From Uranotaenia lowii (lineage: Eukaryota; Arthropoda; Insecta; Diptera; Culicidae): DNA of 64,000 nt. The notes under the pieces were generated by a model. The model searched no databases. It had not been told where the DNA came from and saw only the letters and a list, made by a program, of their open reading frames with translations. How positions within the stretch are numbered: the stretch's first letter is position 1; every line of letters begins with the position of its first letter. Shown one piece after another: positions 12,747-21,163 of the stretch. A program made the position numbers and the translations under genes. The stretch is taken from positions 313,201,304 to 313,265,303 of the forward strand of contig NC_073693.1 of assembly GCF_029784155.1 (NCBI RefSeq), given 5' to 3'.

Positions 12747-13094
12747 CGCCCTGTTTATTTGTTTATAAAAATTGTGTCTCCTAAGCCATAATTTTTATAA
12801 CCTCTAACATTAGATTTTTGTTTTCTTTCTCTTAAACAATTTAACATTAATAGAAATGCTGTGTAATAATAATATATCTTAGATTGTGTTATCGACGTAT
12901 TTATGTATCCTATAGTATTCCATGATTTAAAATAGACGTTTTTCATTTATGTTTATTTTATATACTTTATGTAGTAGTATCGGTAGTTGTATGTATGTAT
13001 ATGTAATATTCAAATAATTCTCTCTTTAAAATAAACTATCGTAGCAATTTACTCTAATGGAATAGTTTCATTCTATCCACCACACGCTCTGGTT
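12747..13094 (-). other. 3' untranslated part of the LTR element
   Basis: About 350 bp between the integrase stop and the 3' LTR, with no coding potential. A second copy of the LTR-edge sequence, ATCCACCACACGC followed by CTGG-TTTTATTT, lies at 13075-13098. It mimics the true internal/LTR junction at 12735-12755 (CCACCACACGCCCTG). The purine tract next to the true junction is weak (AAACAGGGCG on the - strand). Confidence 0.6.
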
Positions 13095-14167
13095 TTATTT
13101 TCTAAATATCTTTATCCTAGATTTATGAACTATTTCTTCCTTATTTTTAATTATTATTTTCAAATTTGAATCTAAATCTTCAACTACTTGGTATGGTCCT
13201 ACATATATATTTTCCATCTTGGACCCAGTTTCATTTTTTAATAACACTAAGTCTCCTTTGTTAAAATTCATTTGTTTCGCCAAGTTGTTGAATTTTTCAA
13301 CTCGTTTTATTTTCTCTTGTATTATTTTGTCCCTGATTGCTTGTTGCGAAGATTTCAATTTAATTTTTAAAATTTTTGAATAATCCTCAATGTCATATAT
13401 TGGGTCAACTGTCTCGGCGTCAGATAGGTTTGATGGCAAATTACAGATTTTACCGAAAACTAGCTCAAATGGTGTTTTGCTTGTCGTTGTGTGGACTGTA
13501 GTATTGAACGCGAACTGGTAGTATTTTAACCAACTGTCCCAATACAAGGGTGATTTCTCACTATGTATACGTAAGAAATTTCCCAAGTTTTTATGAGAAT
13601 TTTCTAGTCTACCGATTGTTTCGTGGTGATATGCTGTTGAATTCAGTTTTTCTATTTCGAGTAATTTGCATATATCCGAAAATAGATTCGACATGAATTC
13701 TTTGCCTCTATCTGTTACGATTCTTTTTGGAATCCCATAGTTTAAAACAATGGTTTCTACAAAAGCTTTCGCTACCGTTTCTGTCTCTTTGTTCTTAATG
13801 AGTGTTGCCGTAATAAACTTTGTCAGGTCGCATTGCGTTGTTAATATATATCGGTTACCTTCTGCACTAGGCAGTAAAGGACCAACTAGATCTAAGTAAA
13901 TTATTTCAAACGCAGTTTTAGCTGTTGTTGTGATTATCATTGGTGTTTTTGGTTTATTCATGATTCTGTTTTTCTGGCATAACTGGCACGAATCAATGAA
14001 ATATTTGATATCTTTTTTCATATTCTTCCAATAGAATCTTTGCTGGATAGTGTGCAGAGTTCTATTGATGCCTGCATGGCCTGCCGTTGGTAGTACATGA
14101 TAGTCGTTCATTATTATCTTTTTCTGTATGTCTTCCTTTATCACTTTTATGTGTTCCCCTATAATAA
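13095..14167 (-). CDS. Integrase part of pol (5' end cut by the hairpin insertion)
   Basis: Catalyses insertion of the element cDNA. The frame is open from the hairpin insertion edge; counting from the GTG at 14144 it is 349 codons. The zinc-binding HHCC domain is visible (H16, H23, C53, C56). The catalytic triad follows: D85 in YLDLVGP, D145 in VTDRGKEF and E181, with the usual 35-residue spacing between the last two. A C-terminal DNA-binding tail (GDLVLLKNE, then a YVGPYQVVE motif) ends at 13095. All key residues are present. It is separated from RT-RNase H by the insertion at 14168-15978. Confidence 0.9.
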
Positions 14168-15978
14168 CACTAGTTTACAAAATTAAAAAAAAATCGTGAA
14201 CTTGATTAACTGACCAACATTTTTAATGTAAAATCGGGCGCTGAATCCGAAAATGAAATTCAAAAAATTCTCAGTAGAACCGTTTTTGAGTTATGCTCCA
14301 AATATGAAATTCCGGAAAAATTAAAAAAGTTCGTGTACTTAGATTAATATATCTCGGACGGCATAACAGTAATTTGAAATCCCTCTTTTGCATGTTGAAG
14401 GTGAATAAATTTTCTATCGATCATCTGAACACAGTTTTTGCGTTTGACCAACAGTATTGTTGATATTAGTGACTTTATGAGAAAAAAATTTATAAAAAAC
14501 TCATATTTTTAGAGAGAATTTTATTTCAACGAAAGTTTTAGACTCCATGGTAGCATTTAAAAAATCTGATTTTCTTTTGCGCTTAAATGTCAATTTAAAA
14601 CAAAGATTTCAAGTGGTTGTTTATCAAAATCGGTTGAAATTTGAAGAAGTTATGGCTACTTTACCATAATAGTATTTTTTGTAGTTTTTCATAATTTAAC
14701 GAACCGCAGTACACTTATCATAGTATAGGAAGAATGAAACATGATAAATCTCACTCGCTCCATGTCAAAATTATTTATTAGTTTACCAGAAGGTCACATG
14801 CCAAGTTTCAGGAAGATCTGACCATAAAGAGAGGTTGCTTGAGTCTCAAACGTGAATACAATTTTGAGGTATTTTGCCCAGAAGGAACGAAAAATACTGG
14901 TTTTTCATCAATAACTTCTTTCATCACTAGCTGATAGTTTATTATGGTTGGTTTTCTTAGAGTCTAAGTTGAGACAAATATTTCACCCGAAGACTGTAAC
15001 TCGATTGGATTTGAAACAGAAAAGTTATTGCAGTTCAAAGGCCGCAAATTTTGTCCAACACGCAATGAGTACTTTTTACGCATTGCGTTTTATACGAGAA
15101 TTTTCGACCAAAATACAATCTTTGAACCTTTTTTGTTTCAAATCCAATCGAGTTACAGTCTTCGGGTGAAATATTTGTCTCAACTTAGGCTTTAAGAAAA
15201 TCAACCATAAAAAACAATCAGCTAGTGATGAAAGAAGTTATTGATGAAACACCAGTATTTTTCGTTCCTTCCGGGCAAAATACCTCAAACTTTTATTCAC
15301 GTTTGAGACTCAAGCAACCCCTCCTTATGATCAGATCTTCCTGAAACTTGGCATGTGACCTTCTGGTAAGCTAATAAATAATTTTTGACTTGGAGCGAGT
15401 GAGATTTATCATGTTTCATTCTTCCTATACTATGATAAGTGTACTGCAGTTCGTTAAATTATGAAAAAACTACAAAAAATACTATTATGGTAAAGTAGCC
15501 ATAACTTCTTCAAATCTCAACCGATTTTGATAAACAACCACTTAAAATCTTTGTTTTAAATTGACATTTAAGCGCAAAAGAAAACTCAGATTTTTTAAAT
15601 GCTACCATCGAGTCTAAAACTTTCGTTAAAATAAAATATTCTCCTAAAAAAATGCGTTTTTTATAAATTTTTTTTCTCATAAAGTCACTAATATCAACAA
15701 TACTGTTGGTCAAACGCAAAAACTGTGTTGAGATGATCGATAGAAAATTTATTCACCTTTAATATGCAAAAGAGGATTTCAAATTACTGTTATGCCGTCC
15801 GAGATATATTAATCTAAGTACAAGAACTTTTTTAATTTTTCCGAAATTTCATATTTGGAGCATAACTCAAAACGGTTCTACTGAGATTTTTTTGAATTTC
15901 ATTTTCGGATTCAGCGGCCCGATTTCACATTAGAAATGACCTTCAGTTTACTGAGTTCAAAAATGCTGTAAACTAGTG
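14168..15978. mobile_element. 1.8 kb near-perfect palindrome (foldback/hairpin MITE) inserted in pol
   Basis: Two arms of about 890 bp are inverted copies of each other with a very short centre near 15073 (ACGCAATGAGT...ACGCATTGCG). The outer ends are CACTAGTTTACA and its complement TGTAAACTAGTG; similarity extends outwards through ATAATxA, so a TA-type target duplication is possible but the edge is ambiguous. Arms match along their length; for example GTCAATTTAAAACAAAG at 14589 pairs with CTTTGTTTTAAATTGAC at 15549. There is no transposase; ORFs at 14948-15169 and 15510-15719 are arm sequence read through and are not genes. It interrupts the linker between RNase H and integrase, so it arrived after the retrotransposon. 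Relatives lie near 3985 and 62694. Confidence 0.85.
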
Positions 15979-16380
15979 TAATTATATCTGGTATATCCTT
16001 TATTTTTATTTCATGGATATTTTCCATTAGATGTTGAGCGCTCTTTTTTCTTTTTAATAGTATGCATACGTTCTTCATTCTTAAATTTTTATATAATTCG
16101 CTACCTTTTTCATTACTCCCCGTAGGTGAGTTAATGATTGAGTTGGCGGTATTCTTCATTTTTAAATTTTGTATATAATCCACTACCTTTTTCATTACTC
16201 CCCGTAGGTGAGTTAATGTTTGAGTTTGTGGTATTCTTATTTTTTGTGGGGTTATTTCAATCTCTTTTATATTTGGACATACTTCCATTTCCATATATTC
16301 CACATTCGACTCTTGAGGCTGATCAGTTCCTTCCGTGTCAGTGGTTTCTTTGATTTGTTTTGATTTTTGACCGTGTTATC
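15979..16380 (-). pseudogene. RNase H-integrase linker of pol, frameshifted, with an 82 bp tandem duplication
   Basis: The open stretch ending in the hairpin insertion encodes a hydrophilic linker that is +1/-2 out of frame with the upstream RT-RNase H frame, which stops at 16338. The frame change must fall around 16345-16380. It contains two adjacent copies of a roughly 82 bp unit (about 16070-16151 and 16152-16233), both with CATTACTCCCCGTAGGTGAG. A one-base length difference between the units keeps most of the second copy open. Either a small indel or the duplication itself broke the polyprotein. Confidence 0.6.
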
Positions 16381-18485
16381 ATAGTCATTGTTGTTTCTGT
16401 CATAGTTTTTAGATCGGAAATCGAAATGCGTGATAACGCGTCCGCTATCACATTATTCCTTCCGGGAATATAGTTAATTTGAAAATCGTACTCCTCAAGT
16501 GCCAACCGAAATTTGGTTAGTCTACTTGAAGGATCCGTTAAAGAAAACAGGTAAACTAACGGCCTGTGATCAGTATGAACAATAAACTTTCTTCCGTAAA
16601 GGTACGGTCGGAAATGTCTGATTGCCCACACCAAAGCCAACAGTTCCTTCTCTATAGTTGGATATCTAGTCTCAGCCTGGTTTAAGGATTTACTAGCATA
16701 TGCAACCGATCTGCCATTTCCATTGGAAAGAACTGCACCAATTGCATACCCAGATGCATCCGTATGTAACGTAAAGGTATTATTTTTACCAAAATCAGGA
16801 AAATCAAGTACAGGTGGATTTATAAATTTTTCTCTTAAAGTATTGAAGGCTTCATTGCATTCAATGCTCCAATTGAATTGTGTATTCTTTCTTGTTAGGA
16901 GATTTAGAGGTGCGCATATTGCTGCAAAATTTTTAACATGTTTGCGATAATAATTTGCAAACGCTACGAAACGCTTCACCTCGTCCGCATTTTTCGGAAT
17001 GGGCCATTTTTTCACTGCTTCTATTTTAGCAGGATCAGGCTTTATTCCTTCAGCGGATATAAAGTGTCCTAAGTAGAGTAACTCTGTTTTAAAGAAATTA
17101 CATTTCTTAGGATTCAATTTTAGATTGACTTTTCGAAGTTTTTCAAAAACTGCAATGAGGTTCCTATTGTGTTCCTCAATTGACTTACCAAAGACAATAA
17201 TGTCATCTAAATAGACAAGACATTTTGTCATATCCAACCCTGACATCGCTATCGTCATAAGACGGGAAAATGATGAGGGGCTTATTTTGAGACCCATCGG
17301 CAGTCTCGTCATTTGATACTGTCCGGATGGTGTCGAAAAAGCTGTCACTGGTCTATCTTCTGGACGTAGGGTGCATTGATAATATCCTTGTGACAAGTCT
17401 AAATGCGAAAAATAACGAGCACCTGAAAGTGTATCTATAATGTCTTCAATATTAGGCAAAGGGAATTTATCATCCTCAATTACCGTATTTAGCTTCCTGT
17501 AATCTATAACAAGTCTCCACTTTTTCTTGTCATTTGCAGATTTTTTGGGCACTAGCAATATTGGACTATTCCATGCGGAAGAGGCCTTTTTAATAATTTG
17601 GTTCTTTATCATCTTTTGAATTTGCTCTTCTACTTCCGACTTTTGCATTTGCGGCAATTTATAAGGTTTACTATAAATTGGCTGGGCTTCTTTATTTATT
17701 TTAATCACTGGACTGTAGATATCTGTTACAGTCAGATTATCGTTTTCAAGACAAAATATATCAGCATATTTTGTGCAAATTTGTTCCATATGTTGTTTCT
17801 CTGTTTTTGGCAAAAGACTCAAATCCAATTCTTTGAAAAGCTGTTGCATTCTGTCTGACTTATCATTTTTATAATCCATCGCCAGTATCAAATACTCGCT
17901 GGCTGGCTTGATTGTTGGTTTTAGATTTGAAATTCGAACTGGTTTGTTTTTAACATTGATCATTCGTATGGGTATTTTCCCGTTCGAAGGGTGTACAATA
18001 GCATTTGCAACAAATACTTGTGGTTGTATTTCCTCATTCAATACAACACATGTTTCAAAAAAATTAGTTTCGACATATCTAACAATTTCCGTTCTAGCCG
18101 GTATTGTAAAATACTCGTGATTTGGATTTTTGAATTCCATCTTCATTCTTGCGAAATCAATGTTTGCTCCGAATTCCTTAAGGAAATTTGTACCAATTAA
18201 TCCTGACACTTGGGATGGTAGTTTTTCCATAATATGAAATTTTATTGGATATTCGCTCGAACTGTAACCCAAAAATGTATCAATAAATCCTAACGTACTG
18301 GTTACTCCGTTAACACCACTAACTTCTAGTGTTAAGGAATCATCTATAAAAATTTCTTCAGGGATACACGTTTTGTCTAAAAGACAACAAGATGCTCCAG
18401 TGTCCACTATCAGTTCCACTTCTTTGTTAAATAGTAGGAATCTAGCTCTGAGAGCCTTTTTTGCATTAAAATCAGCGAAAAAGAT
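16338..18485 (-). CDS. pol: protease, reverse transcriptase, RNase H
   Basis: Open from 18485, just after a TAG at 18488-18486; the first start-like codon is GTG at 18419. Counting from there (693 aa): aspartic protease DTGA at 6-9; RT palm with LDLSQGYYQ near 341, the LPMGL segment near 373 and catalytic YLDD at 403-406; RNase H with DAS at 554, E590/E592, HTDHRPL at 616 and the terminal DALSR at 660. All catalytic residues are intact. The protein makes cDNA from the element RNA and cuts the polyprotein. The frame is +1 relative to gag and overlaps it by only 14 nt. It ends at a stop before integrase, through a frameshift rather than by design. Confidence 0.93.
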   Translation of the reverse strand: MFFADFNAKKALRARFLLFNKEVELIVDTGASCCLLDKTCIPEEIFIDDSLTLEVSGVNGVTSTLGFIDTFLGYSSSEYPIKFHIMEKLPSQVSGLIGTNFLKEFGANIDFARMKMEFKNPNHEYFTIPARTEIVRYVETNFFETCVVLNEEIQPQVFVANAIVHPSNGKIPIRMINVKNKPVRISNLKPTIKPASEYLILAMDYKNDKSDRMQQLFKELDLSLLPKTEKQHMEQICTKYADIFCLENDNLTVTDIYSPVIKINKEAQPIYSKPYKLPQMQKSEVEEQIQKMIKNQIIKKASSAWNSPILLVPKKSANDKKKWRLVIDYRKLNTVIEDDKFPLPNIEDIIDTLSGARYFSHLDLSQGYYQCTLRPEDRPVTAFSTPSGQYQMTRLPMGLKISPSSFSRLMTIAMSGLDMTKCLVYLDDIIVFGKSIEEHNRNLIAVFEKLRKVNLKLNPKKCNFFKTELLYLGHFISAEGIKPDPAKIEAVKKWPIPKNADEVKRFVAFANYYRKHVKNFAAICAPLNLLTRKNTQFNWSIECNEAFNTLREKFINPPVLDFPDFGKNNTFTLHTDASGYAIGAVLSNGNGRSVAYASKSLNQAETRYPTIEKELLALVWAIRHFRPYLYGRKFIVHTDHRPLVYLFSLTDPSSRLTKFRLALEEYDFQINYIPGRNNVIADALSRISISDLKTMTETTMTMITRSKIKTNQRNH
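18472..18485 (-). promoter_or_regulatory. Gag-pol overlap, candidate +1 frameshift site
   Basis: gag reads GAT CTT TTT CGC TGA and pol is open only from 18485, so the only place to move from gag to pol by recoding is the 14 nt ATCTTTTTCGCTGA. Pol is in the +1 (equivalently -2) frame. Ty3-like elements are known to use +1 shifts; whether this family does is not shown here. Confidence 0.5.
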
Positions 18486-19398
18486 CTATCAGATTAGCTT
18501 CCTCTCTCTGTTGGTTATCATTTTGTTGTTGTTGTTGTTGTTGTTGTTGAGGCTGTCTTTGAGGACATTCTTCGGCAACGTTTGCAGTGTGTGAACCTCC
18601 ACGTCCACGACCACGACCGTTACCTCTGGAGCTTCCGTAATAGTTATTTCGATTGTTGTTAAAATTGGAGTAGTTACCGTTGTTAAAATTTGAGTAATTG
18701 CCTCTTCCTCGGTAACCCCCGTTTCCTCTGGAGAAACCGCGACCTCTAGGGTTTCCCCGGCCTCTCCAGTAATTTCCGTAATTGCTGAAATTTCCTTTAT
18801 GGTGTCTGCTTCCAGCAGTGCACCATAGGGCCATCATGTTCTCAATACTTACATCCGCGTTCGGAGCACTTTGGCATTCCAAAGCATCGGATATGGCTTT
18901 GTTTAGTGAGGAAGGGTTTCTCGCTTTCAAGAAAAATTTTGTCGAGGGATCTTTCAGCCCTTCGACAAAGGCCTGGACCGCTACGGGTTCTACTATATTT
19001 AATGCCGCTGCCTCATTTGGGAATGTTCCCATTGAGACGTGAGCGGCGGCTAGTTTAGCGGATAGTTATTCTAATTCTGATCCATAGTCAGAAATAGTCT
19101 TGGATTGTTGTCTCTTAGACAACATTTCTTTTTCCACCGCCCTCGGTGTTACTTTGATCGAGAATTTGGCTTTTAGTGCATCGAATGCCTCCTTGACGGA
19201 TTGTGCATTGTCGATTGCACCATGGGCTGCGCCCACTAACCTTGTTTTCAAAAATTTGATTATGGCTGTTGGTGGAACATCCGTGGAGTATTCCACCAAG
19301 AGCTCTACTGTCTCTATGAACAGAGACAGTTTCGATGGTTCTCCATCGTATTTATCAATTAGCTTCATAGCTAACGATAAATCGAGGATGGCTACCAT
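18472..19398 (-). pseudogene. gag, interrupted by one in-frame TAA
   Basis: Structural protein. From ATG 19398 the capsid-like part (MVAILDLSLAMKLIDKYDGE..., helical, ending in a SKTISDYGSELE segment) runs to a TAA at 19068-19066. The same frame then continues (LSAKLAAAHVSMGTF...) to 18472 with no shift. The C-terminal half carries RG/GRG-rich repeats with N/Y/S, suited to nucleic acid binding, instead of a CCHC zinc knuckle, then a (CAA)n polyglutamine run at about 18526-18551. The continuity on either side argues that the TAA is a point mutation of this copy. Confidence 0.8.
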
Positions 19399-19796
19399 TT
19401 TTTTTCAGTTATCTCATCGTCTGATAGAAAATCAGTCGACTCGTCTTCCAATTCCGAGTCTATCTCTTCTTCTTCCTCTTCTATTCCTTCTTTATCATCT
19501 ACTTCTTGTTCCTCTTCTTCTACTTCTTCTGCTTCTTCTAATTTAGAATTTCCGTCTTCTTTTACTTCCTCTATAATAGTGTCATCCAGCGGTTGCGCTT
19601 TTAGGATTTTTAGACACTCTGTGGCTATTGATTTTAAATGTTTATAGCGCTCCACATAAGGTGTAGCGTCTTTTCCCGTTTTCGAAATGACCTCTTTCAG
19701 TTCTAAAAGTATAAGGTTTATAGCTTTCACTTTTGCTTTTTTTGTTTCTTCTGTGTATGTTGATTTTTTCTTGAGTTGGAGCTGAAGGTTTTTCAA
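19392..19796 (-). CDS. Acidic ORF just upstream of, and overlapping, gag
   Basis: 134 codons. The N-terminal half is Lys/Leu-rich and probably helical; the C-terminal half is a Glu/Asp stretch (EEAEEVEEEEQEVDD and similar). It overlaps the gag start in ATGGTAG and lies in the other frame, such that a -1 shift at an A8 run (19399 upward) would fuse it to gag. It may be the natural N-terminal part of Gag, split here by loss of one base, or a separate protein. No family recognised. Confidence 0.55.
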   Translation of the reverse strand: MKNLQLQLKKKSTYTEETKKAKVKAINLILLELKEVISKTGKDATPYVERYKHLKSIATECLKILKAQPLDDTIIEEVKEDGNSKLEEAEEVEEEEQEVDDKEGIEEEEEEIDSELEDESTDFLSDDEITEKKW

Positions 19797-19886
19797 ACGA
19801 TCTCCAGCCTCAAAAAAAATTTTCCATTAATTACTCACTAAACTAATTCACTAAATCCAAATCAATTACTCACGTTTATATTTGAA

Positions 19887-20216
19887 TTACTGCGTCATCA
19901 TTGGAATGATAGAACCTAAAAATAGTAATCTGCCTAAATATGTGTTTTTTTTTACAATAACTTTAATTATGGATACTTCCCTATAATTGTAGACGCTCGT
20001 ACTCCGAGAGAACCATTTCCAGTTCCCGGTAGTCCCATAATAGACTTTCGATGTCTCCTCGTGGTTCCCGTATCGCTGCTGATTTTTCGTTACTGCCGCT
20101 GCTGCTAGCTTGAATATTTCTTCTGCGCCCAGTTGAGACCAATATTTTGACTCGCGCTCTAGGGCTTCAATGCACTCGTTAATGATTGTTTTTTCAAGGC
20201 TTCTGTCACTAGCCAT
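19887..20216 (-). CDS. Small ORF in the 5' region of the LTR element
   Basis: 109 codons beginning MASDRSLEKTIINECIEALE, with a helical, charged first half that looks like a genuine conserved segment and a less convincing second half. It is in the same frame as the acidic ORF at 19392-19796, with stops between. The gap holds two GTGAGTAATT words that resemble splice donors, so a spliced gag leader is possible but unproven. Elements of the 412/mdg1 lineage have small ORFs of unknown role before gag. Confidence 0.4.
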   Translation of the reverse strand: MASDRSLEKTIINECIEALERESKYWSQLGAEEIFKLAAAAVTKNQQRYGNHEETSKVYYGTTGNWKWFSRSTSVYNYREVSIIKVIVKKNTYLGRLLFLGSIIPMMTQ

Positions 20217-20321
20217 TTTGTGCGATTTTCTTAGCGTCTTTTATCACTTTTGATATAACTGTTCATTTTTGTCCATCACCGTCTTTTCTCCATTCGCTTA
20301 TCTGTGTAACTTTTTTTTTCT

Positions 20322-20531
20322 CTACACTTGTGCCACGACACGCCGGGCAACTCGGTCTGCTACTCTTTCTGTGTGTTGGCGTTGAATTTTCGTCACTGCT
20401 TTTACGATAATGTACCCTGCCGCCGTGATGGCAAGTGCACATAGCGCGACGGTCTGAATTGTGTGATTCTGACTGTTTCCCACCGCACTACTTGTTGGCG
20501 CGACGATCTCGTCCGCCGAGAACCAGCCCAT
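20322..20531 (-). CDS. Small ORF with one predicted membrane helix
   Basis: 69 codons starting MGWFSADEIVAP, with a hydrophobic stretch at about 27-44 (VALCALAITAAGYIIVKA) and an Arg-rich end (RVADRVARRVVAQV). It is the first ORF after the primer site. It could be a short membrane-associated peptide of the element. Function unknown; no homologous family recognised. Confidence 0.45.
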   Translation of the reverse strand: MGWFSADEIVAPTSSAVGNSQNHTIQTVALCALAITAAGYIIVKAVTKIQRQHTERVADRVARRVVAQV

Positions 20532-20862
20532 TGCACTGGTAATTAATTACGCTACACTCTCCATACGCGTCAATTATTGATTTAGCATGGCTCGAGATTT
20601 AATTTTTCTGCTCCTCGCTTGATTCGGTTTCACTTAGAGTTAGAGCTAATGCAGAGTTTTAACGCGAAACTGTGTTATTCGTGCACTCTGTTCACTGGGT
20701 GCCCCTGGGTGCAAAGTTCGGGTTTCTTCTGTTTTCAGTCACCCTGGAAAAATCACACCGATTTATTTTCTTCACTGTTTCTCATCGTGGTCCTTAACTC
20801 TGGTTTTCCGAAAATTTTCGTACTACACTAATTCGCATTTCACTCAGGTTAACTTTTACACT
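20532..20862 (-). other. 5' leader of the LTR element
   Basis: About 330 bp between the primer-binding site and the first ORF. No ORF on the element strand and no repeat seen; it is the expected place for packaging signals. Confidence 0.5.
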
Positions 20863-20874
20863 GCAGGATCGCCA
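20863..20874 (-). promoter_or_regulatory. Primer-binding site for tRNA-Arg
   Basis: The + strand reads GCAGGATCGCCA directly against the 5' LTR. This equals the 3' end of the insect tRNA-Arg(ACG) acceptor arm (GCAGGATCG) plus CCA as I know it, so the element strand (TGGCGATCCTGC) is complementary to that primer. 412 and mdg1 are known to use tRNA-Arg. Confidence 0.85.
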
Positions 20875-21163
20875 TGAACTGGTCTCGTCAACTATGAACT
20901 ATACTTTTTGGGGACGTGATAAAATGTAGACCTTAAGTCGTTGGTAGTTGGTACAGAACTCTTTATTATTCGTTTACTTAAATCTATCGCGCGGTGACAG
21001 ACTGAACATGATCCGTCGCGTCAGCATATGCAGTTCATTGCCCATGGGTCGATGTAGGATGTTTATCAAGAATGCTTAGCTCGCATAAACATTCACATCG
21101 TACCGTGTGGCAATTCTTGCAACAATGTTGCGACATGCGATGGCAAGTCCGGCATCCACCACA
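20875..21163 (-). repeat. 5' LTR of the 412/mdg1-like element
   Basis: 289 bp, two differences from the other LTR. Transcription of the element starts in this copy and runs leftwards. Immediately to its right the interrupted host repeat resumes (TGCAATATCTCAGAAAC). Confidence 0.92.

Larger units (their letters stand above)
12458..21163 (-). mobile_element. LTR retrotransposon, Ty3/gypsy class, 412/mdg1-like, recently inserted
   Basis: Full-length 8.7 kb element antisense to the TTLL gene. Order on the - strand: 5' LTR (20875-21163), tRNA-Arg primer site, two small ORFs, gag, pol (protease, RT, RNase H), integrase, 3' LTR (12458-12746). There is no env-like ORF after integrase. tRNA-Arg priming, small ORFs before gag and lack of env agree with the 412/mdg1 lineage. 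The LTRs differ at only two positions. Flanks ACTG at 12456-12459 and 21163-21166 could be a 4 bp target duplication (this would trim each LTR slightly). Removal recreates the empty sequence seen at about 23645 on the opposite strand. This copy is not functional: pol is interrupted by a 1.8 kb insertion, gag has an in-frame TAA, and the RNase H-integrase linker is frameshifted. Confidence 0.93.

Noticed and set aside
14948..15719. ORFs inside the hairpin element
   Set aside because: They are reads through the palindrome arms, lack motifs and differ between the two arms.
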